Of a DNA stretch of 33,416 bases, positions 6,169 to 14,856 are shown in pieces. The stretch is taken from IMG/VR virus record IMGVR_UViG_3300037247_000219, positions 1 to 33,416 of that record; one strand, 5' to 3'. Both the position numbers and the translations under genes were made by a program. Each line of letters starts with the position of its first letter. The first letter of the stretch is position 1. The notes under the pieces are model-generated. The model saw only the letters and a list, made by a program, of their open reading frames with translations, was not told the origin of the DNA and did no database searches. This stretch comes from a virus.

Positions 6169-7964
6169 TGATAGAGTATAGATATACAAGACGGCAGGTA
6201 CTCAAGGCGGGGATAGGCGGAGCGTCTTTATTGATTGGAGAGAATGTATGTTCTTCTAAATCTGTAAGAAGAAAAAAGCGAATATCGGAAATAAAAAAGT
6301 GGAGACAATGGAAACGAGGACTTCTACTTGAGATACCTTTTTATGACCCGTTTGAGGATGCGGGTGATTGTTGGTTTGATGAGGAAGCAGCTTGTAATGT
6401 AATGGATTTCTTTCCGAAGATGCTCTGCCATATCAAGGGGCCGAAAGCAGGGAAATCCTTTTACCTGGCAAGATGGGAGCAGACAATTCTTGCGAATCTT
6501 TTTGGTTGGAAAAGGCCAGACGGGACAAGACGATACAGGGAAGCTTTTATCGAAGTACCTCGCAAGAATGGCAAGACTTCTCTTATCGCAGGGATTGTCA
6601 TTTTCGGATTATTGTTTGATGACGAAAGAGGTGCGGAGATATATTCGGCGGCGGCGGATAGGGAGCAGGCCAAACTCGTTTTCATGGCAGTCAAGGGAAT
6701 GGTTCTTAGTTCAACCGAACTTACTATGAGAACGAAGATATACCAGCATTCGATTGTGGAAATGGATACGAAAACTGGAATTGAGACCGGCTCATTTTAT
6801 AAGCCGATTAGTGCAGAGGCCGGGACGAAGCATGGATATAATTCTCATATTATAGTTGTCGATGAGCTTCACGCACAGCCGAATGATGAGCTTGTGGATG
6901 TCCTGGAAACCTCTATGGGGTCAAGAGCACAGCCTTTACTCATTCACATTACAACCAGCGATTATGATAAGCCGAGTATTTGCAATGAGAAGGAGTCCTT
7001 CGCTTATAAGATTCGAGGGTATGACCAAAATGGAAAGAAAATATCTAAGGCTGACGACAATTCGTTCTTACCTGCGGTCTGGCAGGCGACACTTAAAGAT
7101 GATTGGCGAAAATTTGAAACTTGGAAAAAGGCTAATCCATGTTTGGGAAATAGTTTGTCTGTTGATTACATTCGGCGGAAGTGCAAAAAGGCGCAGGAAA
7201 CGCCGAGGTTCTTGAATACATTTATGAGATTACACTTGAATGTCAAAACTCAGACGGCAGTTCGGTGGCTGGACTTAGAGCAATGGGACAAATGTGCGGA
7301 GCCGGTTATCGAAGAACAGCTTATAGGTAAACGGTGTTTCTGCGGATTCGACTTATCGCACAATACTGATACCACATCGGTGGCTTATGTATTTCCACCG
7401 GACGAGGATTGCCAATTATATCGGATATTGCTAAGGGTTTATATCCCGGAGGATAATGCGAGGGCAAGGGAATTAAGAGACCACGTGCCATATCTGACAT
7501 GGGCGAGAGAGGGATATATAAAATTAACTCCGGGAAATGTAATCGACCATGCGACAATCAAGGCGGATTTCGAGAAAGATTATCAGAAATTCGATATACA
7601 GGAGGTTGCTTTTGACAGGTGGGGATTCGAGGCATTGCGGCAGCAACTTATCGCCGAGGGTGTGGATGAAGAAGTATTTGTTTCTTTCGGAATGGGATTT
7701 GTATCTTTGAGCGCACCGAGCAAGAAGTTGGAAGAGCTTGTGCTGGCCGGCGAAATTGCTCATGGCGGCAATCCTGTCCTTCGATGGATGGCGGGGAATA
7801 CCGTAGTGGAAACGGACAGCGCAGAGAATATAAAGCCGAACAAAAAGAAATCAACGGAAAGAATTGATGGTATCGTTTCTACGATAATGGCATTAGGCCG
7901 TGCGATAACTATCCAGGAAGCTAAACCTTCGGTCTATGAAGAGCGTGGGATTATAGAATTATGA
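6168..7964 (+). CDS. terL: Terminase large subunit (packaging ATPase/nuclease)
   Basis: A 598-residue motor protein. Walker A is PRKNGKT (residues 131-137), Walker B is VVDE (230-233) followed by LHAQ, and the coupling motif region is HITTS (260-264). The RNase H-like nuclease half begins with FCGFDLSHNTD, followed by acidic FDRWGFEALR and the C-terminal KSTERIDGIVS segment of HK97-type large terminases. It hydrolyses ATP to translocate DNA into proheads and cuts the concatemer. The N-terminus is odd: residues 7-24 read TRRQVLKAGIGGASLLIG, a Tat-signal-like sequence upstream of where homologues usually start. The TAATG overlap with the preceding gene and the ATGA overlap with portal support start 6168. 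Confidence 0.95.
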   Translation: MIEYRYTRRQVLKAGIGGASLLIGENVCSSKSVRRKKRISEIKKWRQWKRGLLLEIPFYDPFEDAGDCWFDEEAACNVMDFFPKMLCHIKGPKAGKSFYLARWEQTILANLFGWKRPDGTRRYREAFIEVPRKNGKTSLIAGIVIFGLLFDDERGAEIYSAAADREQAKLVFMAVKGMVLSSTELTMRTKIYQHSIVEMDTKTGIETGSFYKPISAEAGTKHGYNSHIIVVDELHAQPNDELVDVLETSMGSRAQPLLIHITTSDYDKPSICNEKESFAYKIRGYDQNGKKISKADDNSFLPAVWQATLKDDWRKFETWKKANPCLGNSLSVDYIRRKCKKAQETPRFLNTFMRLHLNVKTQTAVRWLDLEQWDKCAEPVIEEQLIGKRCFCGFDLSHNTDTTSVAYVFPPDEDCQLYRILLRVYIPEDNARARELRDHVPYLTWAREGYIKLTPGNVIDHATIKADFEKDYQKFDIQEVAFDRWGFEALRQQLIAEGVDEEVFVSFGMGFVSLSAPSKKLEELVLAGEIAHGGNPVLRWMAGNTVVETDSAENIKPNKKKSTERIDGIVSTIMALGRAITIQEAKPSVYEERGIIEL

Positions 7965-9475
7965 AAGTAATGAGTAATATTTTAGCTCGTTTTGGTTATA
8001 CAAAGCGTTCGACTACATCTAATCCAGCCCAATGGTTTATAGATTGGGTGCATGGTGGGGAGGAGACTTCGACCGGGCTTTATATTAACGAAAATTCGGC
8101 ATTGAAATACACGCCTTTTTGGGCGGCGGTTAGAGTTATTACGGGGACTTTGGCATCGCTTCCATTCATTATCTATCGCAGGAATAGTAACGGGGGCAAG
8201 ATGAGAGCGCCGGAACATCCGATATATGAACTCCTGCATAACAGGCCGAATCGATATATGGATGCCTTGACATTCATAGAGACCAGACAATCTCACGTTT
8301 TGACTTATGGCAATGGGTACGCGGAGATACAAAGGGATGGCGGAGGTAGGCCGATAGCGTTATGGCCTTTATTGCCGGATAAGACTTTTAGAAAAATAAA
8401 CGATGATGGAGTTCCATATTACGAGATACGTCCATCAAAAGGGGGAACTGTATATTTGCCGGATTATAATGTATTACATATCAAGGGTTTAGGGTTTGAT
8501 GGTTATACAGGTTATAATGTGGTAGCTTATCATAAGGAATCTATCGGATATGGGGTGGCGGTTAAAGAATATGGTAGTAGATTTTTCGGCAATAATGCAA
8601 GTCCGGGGGGAGTTCTGGAACATCCAAAAGTTTTATCTGATCCAGCACGGAAGAATTTGAAGGAATCATGGGAATCGGCGCATAGAGGGCTAAGTAAAGC
8701 TCACAGAATGCAGATACTTGAGGAAGGGATGAAATGGACTCAAATTGGAGTTGACCCGGAACAAGCCCAGGCATTAGAGGTACAAAAATATACGGTCGAT
8801 GATTGTTCGAGAATATTCAATATACCGCCACACAAAATAGGTAGCTTAGAACGCGCAACTTTTTCAAATATTGAGGAATTGAATATTGATTTTGTTACGC
8901 AAACAATGCTGTACTGGTTCAGAAAATGGGAGCAGGAATGCAATTATAAACTATTCATGCCTTCCGAAAAGAAAACTATGTTCTGCGAAATTCTTGTCGA
9001 GGGCTTACTTCGGGGCAAGACTCTTTCACGTTATCAAGCCTATAATATAGGTAGGAATGCGGGATTTCTTAGCGCAAATGATATTCGTGAAAAGGAAAAT
9101 ATGAATACAATCGGCGAAAAGGGCGACATTTACCTTGAGCCTTTGAATACGAAACCCGCAGGTTCGGAGCCGAAGCCGGATGATGATAATATTCGTAAGG
9201 CGCATCGGGATTTAATAATCAGCCAGCTATTAAGGGTTATTCGGAAGAAGTTCACTAATTTCAAATCACAGAGGGATTTTGCGAGGACAATCCTTTTCGA
9301 GCCGGTCAATGCCTATGCCAGTACGTGCGATAGAAGTAATGTAGTTCGGGGCTTACTTGAAGGCTCAATAGATGATTTAATAAATATTAACCTATCAGAA
9401 GATGATGCCGGGGGATTGGCGGACAAAATAATTGAAAGAATAGGAGATAATCACAATGCCATTACCAAAACCTAA
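7961..9475 (+). CDS. Portal protein, HK97 family
   Basis: A 504-residue protein coupled to terL by ATGA. Family patches include TPFWAAVRVITGTLASLPF near the N-terminus, HPIYELLHNRPN, GNGYAEIQRD, LPLLPDK-like wording, HIKGLGFDGYTGYNVV, the FFGNNASPGGVLEHP clip region, and the later IPPHKIGSLERATFSNIEE and TMLYWFRKWEQECN segments typical of HK97 gp3-like portals. The length (usually 400-500) is normal, with a charged C-terminal tail. It forms the dodecameric ring through which DNA enters and leaves the head. It overlaps the protease gene by 20 bases. Confidence 0.93.
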   Translation: MKVMSNILARFGYTKRSTTSNPAQWFIDWVHGGEETSTGLYINENSALKYTPFWAAVRVITGTLASLPFIIYRRNSNGGKMRAPEHPIYELLHNRPNRYMDALTFIETRQSHVLTYGNGYAEIQRDGGGRPIALWPLLPDKTFRKINDDGVPYYEIRPSKGGTVYLPDYNVLHIKGLGFDGYTGYNVVAYHKESIGYGVAVKEYGSRFFGNNASPGGVLEHPKVLSDPARKNLKESWESAHRGLSKAHRMQILEEGMKWTQIGVDPEQAQALEVQKYTVDDCSRIFNIPPHKIGSLERATFSNIEELNIDFVTQTMLYWFRKWEQECNYKLFMPSEKKTMFCEILVEGLLRGKTLSRYQAYNIGRNAGFLSANDIREKENMNTIGEKGDIYLEPLNTKPAGSEPKPDDDNIRKAHRDLIISQLLRVIRKKFTNFKSQRDFARTILFEPVNAYASTCDRSNVVRGLLEGSIDDLININLSEDDAGGLADKIIERIGDNHNAITKT

Positions 9476-10241
9476 AAAAAATGAATCACATGATGATTTT
9501 ATGGACAGATGTATGGATGATTCGGTTATGAAAAACGAATACGAAGATGAGAAACAGAGATATGCCGTTTGCCAGACACAATGGGATGATTCCCGTTCGG
9601 TCGATATTGAAAGTCGGATTTTGAATGTCGAAGACATGGAACTGCGAGTAACTGATGATGAAAAGCCAAAAATTATCGGATATGCTGCCAAGTTCGGCAA
9701 ATGGTCTGTTGATTTGGGTGGATTTATTGAAAAGATTAGAAAAGGTGCATTTGATGAGGCATTGGAAAAAAGCGATGTTCGAGCTTTGAAAAACCATGAC
9801 CCTAATCTATTGTTGGGAAGAACAGCAAGTGGAACGCTTGCACTCAAGATTAATTCTGTGGGATTAGTTACAGAAATAGACCCGCCCGATACGACTACAG
9901 GGAGAGACATAATCGAGGAAATCAGGCGCAAGGATATAACGGGGATGAGTTTTTCGTTTACCACAGCGGAAGATGACTGGAAATATCCCGAAGAAGGTAT
10001 TGTAGAACGCACTATAATCAAAATCGGGGAATTATTTGATGTGGGGCCAGTGACTTTCCCGGCCTATCCCGATACGAATGTGGCGGTGCGTTCATTAGAT
10101 GAGTATCGAAAGAATAACAACATTGAGGAACAAATAAGCGAGGAAGATGAAAAGGTAAAATGTGAAAGTCAGCGGAAAATTGAAAGGGGTTATAAACACG
10201 CTGGCCGGATAATTAATCGCATTAAGTCAGCCAATGTTTGA
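9456..10241 (+). CDS. Prohead protease (S78 family) with N-terminal add-on domain
   Basis: A 261-residue protein. Residues 1-45 form the small module often seen at the start of phage protease genes (LPKPKKNESHDDFMDRCMDD, then EDEKQRYAVCQTQWDD). The S78 core follows: IIGYAAKFGKWS, the AFDEAL segment, catalytic His in KNHDP (H114), and catalytic Ser in ITGMSFSF (S165). It cleaves the scaffold part of the capsid protein during head maturation. The start within the end of the portal gene has a weak SD (GAGA). After the stop lies a 180-bp structured gap before the capsid gene. Confidence 0.92.
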   Translation: MPLPKPKKNESHDDFMDRCMDDSVMKNEYEDEKQRYAVCQTQWDDSRSVDIESRILNVEDMELRVTDDEKPKIIGYAAKFGKWSVDLGGFIEKIRKGAFDEALEKSDVRALKNHDPNLLLGRTASGTLALKINSVGLVTEIDPPDTTTGRDIIEEIRRKDITGMSFSFTTAEDDWKYPEEGIVERTIIKIGELFDVGPVTFPAYPDTNVAVRSLDEYRKNNNIEEQISEEDEKVKCESQRKIERGYKHAGRIINRIKSANV

Positions 10242-10250
10242 CTTGTTGCG

Positions 10251-10399
10251 CCGGACCAATGTTCCGGGTGTTTTGTTAAGGAACTAAAATAATATAACCA
10301 AAAAAGAATAGGCACAAGCGGAGTAGCTACCGCTGAGGTGCCGTAATCATCGCGCCTATTACGGAGGCCGTTGGAGCAATCTGACGGCCTTTCTTTTTT
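10251..10399 (+). promoter_or_regulatory. Structured RNA leader ahead of the major capsid gene
   Basis: The gap holds several hairpins in series. CCGGA pairs with TCCGG at about 10253-10269. GGCAC-A-AGCGG (10311-10321) pairs with CCGCT-GAG-GTGCC (10330-10342). CCGTAAT (10341-10347) pairs with ATTACGG (10358-10364). A terminator hairpin comes last (10365-10399). AATAGGC (10307-10313) could alternatively pair with GCCTATT (10354-10360), which would break the middle hairpins. This is a plausible attenuator or RNA-processing leader that sets capsid expression. I saw no convincing promoter in the gap. Confidence 0.5.
10365..10399 (+). terminator. Intrinsic terminator/attenuator before the capsid gene
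   Basis: AGGCCGT (10365-10371) pairs with ACGGCCT (10384-10390) around a 12-base loop, and TTCTTTTTT follows immediately. It lies only 23 bases before the capsid ATG (10422), so it either ends the packaging transcript or attenuates read-through into the capsid gene. Confidence 0.7.
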
Positions 10400-10421
10400 G
10401 GAAAATTTAGGAGATTTATTC

Positions 10422-11762
10422 ATGACTGTAATACAAATAAAAGAGTTGGCAGTCAAAAAAGCTGAGGCCGCTCGTACAATTAGAGATAAGGCCGAAGAAG
10501 AATCAAGGACTATGACTGCTGAGGAAAATGAAGAATTTGATAAGGACTTGAAAGAAGCTGAGCGGCTTGAGCAAGATGCTGAAAGGCAGGAAAAACTTGA
10601 AGCTGCTGAAAAGCGGTTTAACGAGCCTGCCGAAAGAAAGGTTACTCCTGAGATTGCAGGAACCGGGCAGAGAATCGAAGTAGTTAAACCTGAATTGTTC
10701 AGATTCGGTCAATTGCGGGCATTCAAGGGGCCGAAGGCTGATGCGAATGCTTATACAGCAGGCAAATGGCTTATGGCAACAATCATGGGCGATAACGTTT
10801 CTCGCCAATGGTGTCGCGACCGGGGCGTTGAGATAAGAGTTCAGACTGAAGGCATTAATGTTGCTGGTGGGTTTGTTGTGCCGGATGTTATGGAACGGTC
10901 AATTATTGACCTTCGGGAAGAATATGGAAATGCAAGACTTAATTGCAGAGTCCTTCCTATGTCCAGTGACCATACGGTAATTCCCAGACGCCAGAGTGGA
11001 GTTACAGCCGCCTTTATAGGTGAAACTACAGCGATTACTGCTTCGGACAAAAGCTGGAGTCAAGTCGAATTGACAGCCAAGAAGCTGGGCGCTTTGACTC
11101 GCATGAGTACGGATTTGAGTGAAGATGCGATTATTAATATCGCAGATGATTTAGCTCAAGAGATGGCTTATGCTTTTTCTGCGAAGGAAGATGCTTGCTG
11201 CATTGATGGCGATGGTACTATTACTTATGGCGGCATGCTCGGAATCAGGGTCAAGATGATAGATGGTTTTCATGTTGGCAGTTATGTATCGGCAGTATCA
11301 ACTGGTAATACCTGGCTTACGATTGATGATGCCGATTTGATGGCTATGATGCAAGTCCTGCCTAAATATGCGAGAAGAAATGCTAAGTGGCATTGTAGCC
11401 CGGTAGCTAAGGTTGCAGTATTTGATAGATTAGCCAGAGCCGGTAGTGGTAATACGACTATTACTTTAGCAGAAGCAGCGATGCCTAAATATAACGGTTA
11501 TCCCATCGAGGAATGGCCAACCATGCCGACTACTGCTGGTACTATGACAGATGTGATAATGCTGCTCTTTGGGGATATGAGACTTTCGACAACATTTGGC
11601 GACAGGCGAGGAATTGTTATTAAGATTTCTGACCAAAGGTATATCGAGTATGACCAAATTGGTATCCAGGCTACAGAGCGATTCTGTATAGTCAATCATG
11701 ACATTGGTGGTCTTGCCGCTGCGACAAGAGGCCCGATTGTTGGGCTGCTTGGTGTTGCGTAA
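10422..11762 (+). CDS. Major capsid protein, HK97 gp5-like
   Basis: The start is ATG 10422, with SD AGGAGA 8-9 bases upstream; an upstream in-frame TTG (10371) lies within the terminator hairpin and is rejected. The product has 446 residues. Residues 1-~90 are a Lys/Glu-rich coiled-coil delta (scaffold) domain, followed by the HK97 fold: GGFVVPDVMERSIIDL, PRRQSGVTAAFIGETTAI, SWSQVELTAKKLGALTRMS, LAQEMAYAFSAKEDA and GGMLGI. The protease upstream should remove the N-terminal domain during maturation. It is the main shell protein of the head. Confidence 0.94.
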   Translation: MTVIQIKELAVKKAEAARTIRDKAEEESRTMTAEENEEFDKDLKEAERLEQDAERQEKLEAAEKRFNEPAERKVTPEIAGTGQRIEVVKPELFRFGQLRAFKGPKADANAYTAGKWLMATIMGDNVSRQWCRDRGVEIRVQTEGINVAGGFVVPDVMERSIIDLREEYGNARLNCRVLPMSSDHTVIPRRQSGVTAAFIGETTAITASDKSWSQVELTAKKLGALTRMSTDLSEDAIINIADDLAQEMAYAFSAKEDACCIDGDGTITYGGMLGIRVKMIDGFHVGSYVSAVSTGNTWLTIDDADLMAMMQVLPKYARRNAKWHCSPVAKVAVFDRLARAGSGNTTITLAEAAMPKYNGYPIEEWPTMPTTAGTMTDVIMLLFGDMRLSTTFGDRRGIVIKISDQRYIEYDQIGIQATERFCIVNHDIGGLAAATRGPIVGLLGVA

Positions 11763-11805
11763 CGAATTTGAAAACTTTTTTTAATTTTAATAAGGAGTAT
11801 TTATT

Positions 11806-12285
11806 ATGGTTCCTGATTATTTACCAGTATCAATACTTAATGCTACGGCTACAAATGCCGGAACTACGATGTCCGGTTATGTGGATACTCTGGGATACGA
11901 TTATGTCCATTTCAATATTTTACAGAGGGCTACAGTCGTGACCAGTCCCTTAACGGGCTTGCGAGTTCGGGAAGATGATACAGTTCCAACTGCTTTTACT
12001 GATATGTCGGCTATCGCTGCTTTAACGGGTGCGGCTGCCACGAGTACAAGTGCCGGATTTGTTCTTCCTACGAACAACTCGGTTGTTGACAATATGTATC
12101 ATCTTGCTCTCGACCTTAGAGGCCGTAAGCGCTATATCGGAGTTGATATGGTTCCTACGACTTCGGGATGGTGTTCAGTTGTTGCTTTACTCTTCCGAGG
12201 CGAAGAAGGGGCGAACGCAAAGGTAAGTGTGGATGCAACCCTTACCACAACTGTAGGTCAATTGAGATTGGACCATCGTGCGTAG
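11806..12285 (+). CDS. Probable head decoration / small virion protein
   Basis: A 159-residue protein preceded by the SD AAGGAG. It is Thr/Ala/Val-rich and beta-predicted, with patches YDYVHFNILQRA, LRVREDD, AIAALTGAAAT and LALDLRGRKRYIGVDM. Its place directly after the capsid gene and its composition match decoration or capsid-associated proteins of metagenomic siphoviruses. No named family is recognised. Confidence 0.6.
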   Translation: MVPDYLPVSILNATATNAGTTMSGYVDTLGYDYVHFNILQRATVVTSPLTGLRVREDDTVPTAFTDMSAIAALTGAAATSTSAGFVLPTNNSVVDNMYHLALDLRGRKRYIGVDMVPTTSGWCSVVALLFRGEEGANAKVSVDATLTTTVGQLRLDHRA

Positions 12286-12323
12286 ATTATATGTATGTCC
12301 CGGCTTAGATAGCGGGTAATGAG

Positions 12324-12385
12324 CCTTGTTCATCTGGTCGGTGGCTTCGGCCCCGGCCAGGTGGACTAACAAAAAATGAACAAGG
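12324..12385 (+). promoter_or_regulatory. Long hairpin that can hide the ribosome site of the methyltransferase-glycosyltransferase gene
   Basis: CCTTGTTCAT (12324-12333) is perfectly complementary to ATGAACAAGG (12376-12385), which contains most of the SD (AAGGAG, 12382-12387). The enclosed sequence starts with another strong hairpin: CTGGTCGG (12334-12341) and GGC (12343-12345) pair with GCC-CC-GGCCAG (12350-12360) around a UUCG tetraloop. The fold would stack as one long stem and block initiation at ATG 12394. No U-run follows, so it is not a terminator. Confidence 0.65.
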
Positions 12386-12393
12386 AGAATATT

Positions 12394-14043
12394 ATGAGTA
12401 GAAATAATAGGCAACAAAAAAAGCAGATACCTATGCAAAAACGAAGGTCGAATATTATTAAAAAGAAAGAAAAATCAAAAGAAGAACCTGTAAAAACAAT
12501 AGGTCAAAGGATTTTGGATGTGAAATATTGGTATCACAAAATCGAGTTGCCCGGCGATATTATAACACCGGGTTGGTCACCGATGGACGCGACTAAGTAT
12601 GGTGTACCTGATGATTTGACCGGCAAACGGATTTTGGATATTGGTGCATGGGATGGCTATTGGACTTGGGAGGCATTAAAAAGGGGAGCGTCAGAAGTTG
12701 TTGCGATTGATGATTTTAGTGATGACCTTGGAAATCATAGAGAAGTAAAACGAAATGGATGGTACACCTTTGATTTATGTAGAGAGGCTTTGGGATTTAC
12801 AATCAATGACCCAAATTTTATTTGTGACTTACATCGTTTTAATGATAAAGGGCAAAAAGTAACCAGAGCGGAAATGTCTATGTATAATATAGCTGAGGAA
12901 GAATTTGGACTCGGCCATTTCGATATAGTTTTTTTCTTCGGGATGATTTATCACATGAAACATCCACTTTTGGCACTTGAGAAAATCTCAGAAATCTGCG
13001 ATGGGGAAATATATATCGAATCAGCGGTTGTGGATGATTATTCGCCATATTTATCAAAAGAAAGTGAATCTGATCCTGGTAAACTTATTTTTAGAGGTTA
13101 TCCAGAAAATAATATGGTGATGGAGTTTTACCCAGACGAGCAATATGCCTGCAATAAGACAAATTGGTGGGTTCCAACTATACAAACTTTAGGAGCAATG
13201 GTCGGTTCGGTTGGATTCAAAAATGTTCATGGCTGGGCATTGATGGATATGCCGCAGGAATTGGCGCATTGTCGTGGCTTTGTTTATGGTTCAAAAGAAG
13301 CGGCGAAAAATACTAATGTAATTGAATTAGAATCTGCTTCTTTGAGGAGTAGTAAAAATAAATTAACGGTTGCGGCGGTAATGTCAGTTCCGAGATTAGG
13401 ATTTCAGGACAATTCTTTTTGTGTAATTGAGGGATTAATGCCGTTAAAAATACCAATAATCAAATCGTCTGGTGCATTTTGGGGTCAATGCCTGGAAAGA
13501 GGTATGAAACAACAAATTGACGAAGGCTTCGATGCGGTTTTGACTATTGATTATGATACTATATTCAAACAAGAGGACGTTGAAATCCTTATTAAATTAA
13601 TGTTAGAACATCCAGAGGCGGATGCTATCGTACCTATACAAGCGGGGCGGGCGGATATGGGTGCTCTAATGACATTGAAAACCAAATCAGGGCAGGTGCG
13701 GGAAGTCATACGGTATAATGAATTTCAATCGGATATTATAAAGATAGCAACCGGGCATTTCGGATTGACATTAATTAGGTCATCATCGCTTTTGAAATTG
13801 CCAACTCCCTGGTTTTGGGCTCAGCCAAATTCGGATAGCTATTGGGGTCCGGGCAAAATTGACGATGATATATATTTCTGGAAACTTATGGAAAAGGCGG
13901 GAATGATTGTGTATTCGGCGAATCGGGTCATATTAGGTCATTTGGAATTAACAATAAAATGGTTGGATACGAAAATGGAGAATATATTTCAAACGACAAA
14001 AAGTTATCAAGATAACGGCAAACCTAAAAATATATGGAAATAA
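12394..14043 (+). CDS. CmoB-like SAM methyltransferase fused to glycosyltransferase-like domain
   Basis: A start at ATG 12394 gives the ideal SD spacing (AAGGAG, 6 bases) and 549 residues; ATG 12376 lies in the hairpin stem. The N-terminus is Lys/Arg-rich (residues 1-35). Residues about 40-310 are a Rossmann methyltransferase of the CmoB/DUF1698 kind: YWYHKIELPGDIITPGWSP, SAM motif RILDIGAWDGYW (79-90), acidic VVAIDD, then FDIVFFFGMIYHMKHPL. Residues about 320-549 look like a GT-A glycosyltransferase: VAAVMSVPRLGFQ, the D-x-D-like TIDYDTIF near 386, and a later DDDIYFWKLMEKAG acidic site. The pairing suggests glycan synthesis and O-methylation on a virion or host surface. Its position inside the head gene block is unusual. 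Confidence 0.75.
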   Translation: MSRNNRQQKKQIPMQKRRSNIIKKKEKSKEEPVKTIGQRILDVKYWYHKIELPGDIITPGWSPMDATKYGVPDDLTGKRILDIGAWDGYWTWEALKRGASEVVAIDDFSDDLGNHREVKRNGWYTFDLCREALGFTINDPNFICDLHRFNDKGQKVTRAEMSMYNIAEEEFGLGHFDIVFFFGMIYHMKHPLLALEKISEICDGEIYIESAVVDDYSPYLSKESESDPGKLIFRGYPENNMVMEFYPDEQYACNKTNWWVPTIQTLGAMVGSVGFKNVHGWALMDMPQELAHCRGFVYGSKEAAKNTNVIELESASLRSSKNKLTVAAVMSVPRLGFQDNSFCVIEGLMPLKIPIIKSSGAFWGQCLERGMKQQIDEGFDAVLTIDYDTIFKQEDVEILIKLMLEHPEADAIVPIQAGRADMGALMTLKTKSGQVREVIRYNEFQSDIIKIATGHFGLTLIRSSSLLKLPTPWFWAQPNSDSYWGPGKIDDDIYFWKLMEKAGMIVYSANRVILGHLELTIKWLDTKMENIFQTTKSYQDNGKPKNIWK

Positions 14044-14055
14044 GGAGATCGTAAA

Positions 14056-14523
14056 ATGTTAATCAGAGTAAGATTACTAAAGAATTGGGGTGGTTACAAA
14101 AAAGGTTCTGTTATGGATTTAGGCGAGAGCAAAGGACGGCCACTTATCGCTAATAATACAGCGATAGAAGTAAGCAATAAGGAGAAGATAATTAAGATTA
14201 ATAATTTAGGAGATGGTTTAATCAGAGTAAAGCTAACTAAGACATGGGGCGGATTCTGCGTAGGTTCTGTTATGGATTTAGGTGAGAGTAAGGGAAGAAC
14301 ACTTATTGATTCTGATATGGCAGAAGAGGTTGGTAAACAAATGAAAATAGATAAGAAAAGCCCAAAGAAGAAAAATCCAAAAGTTGAAATTGCAATGATT
14401 GAACCGAAAGCTGAAACTGCTGTAGTGACGCCTGAAAAGAAACCAAAAGAGAGAAAAAAGCGGGGGGAAAAGCAAGAAGAAAAGCAGAGGGAAAAACAAA
14501 AAGAAAGACAAGGAGATAAATAA
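14056..14523 (+). CDS. Protein with duplicated WGG-x-GSVMDLGESKGR domain and lysine-rich tail
   Basis: A 155-residue protein containing two copies of a roughly 40-residue unit. Copy 1 has IRVRLLKNWGGYKKGSVMD (residues 3-21) and copy 2 has IRVKLTKTWGGFCVGSVMD (about 57-75), each followed by LGESKGR and LI. Single-copy versions of this beta unit occur as short proteins in phage head operons. Residues about 95-155 are a highly charged Lys/Glu/Arg tail that is probably disordered. The two units are also close at DNA level (14103-14139 versus 14261-14299), so the duplication is recent. Role unknown, perhaps a head-associated or DNA-contacting protein. Confidence 0.65.
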   Translation: MLIRVRLLKNWGGYKKGSVMDLGESKGRPLIANNTAIEVSNKEKIIKINNLGDGLIRVKLTKTWGGFCVGSVMDLGESKGRTLIDSDMAEEVGKQMKIDKKSPKKKNPKVEIAMIEPKAETAVVTPEKKPKERKKRGEKQEEKQREKQKERQGDK

Positions 14524-14855
14524 TGAAAAATATACCTTTACGAGCTACCGGCGCTGCGGCCATATCATTATCATTAACTCCGCCGACCAGACCTATTGAA
14601 TTGATTTGTGTCAAATTACATTTGAGTGCTGTGGGCGGGGCTGTTGAAAATTTCACGGTTACAGTCAATTCGGCTACGGCACCAGCTTACGATGTTGTAT
14701 TATTTTCGCAGGATATGAATGCTGTTGCGGATATTTTATGGTTACCAAATCAGCCGATTCCAATCGTAAATAATGATGTAATAGATTTTGCATACAATAA
14801 CGCAAATACCAGGACTTATGGTCTTGAGGTTATTTATAGATATACGGAGATTTGA
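14523..14855 (+). CDS. Small beta-rich virion-like protein
   Basis: A 110-residue protein starting in a TAATG overlap. It is rich in small and beta-forming residues (LRATGAAAISLSLTPP, NFTVTVNSATAPAYDVV, NNDVIDFAYNNANTRTYGL). It resembles the small appendage-type proteins encoded around it and lacks charged catalytic motifs. The structural role is inferred from composition and position between capsid and tail genes. Confidence 0.55.
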   Translation: MKNIPLRATGAAAISLSLTPPTRPIELICVKLHLSAVGGAVENFTVTVNSATAPAYDVVLFSQDMNAVADILWLPNQPIPIVNNDVIDFAYNNANTRTYGLEVIYRYTEI

Positions 14856-14856
14856 T

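Noticed and set aside
10272-10296. Promoter before the capsid gene (TTGTTA ... TATAAC)
   Set aside because: The spacing is only 14 bp and the hexamers are poor, so it is not supported.
10371-10421. Upstream TTG start for the capsid protein
   Set aside because: It lies within the terminator stem and has no SD; ATG 10422 has AGGAGA at proper distance.
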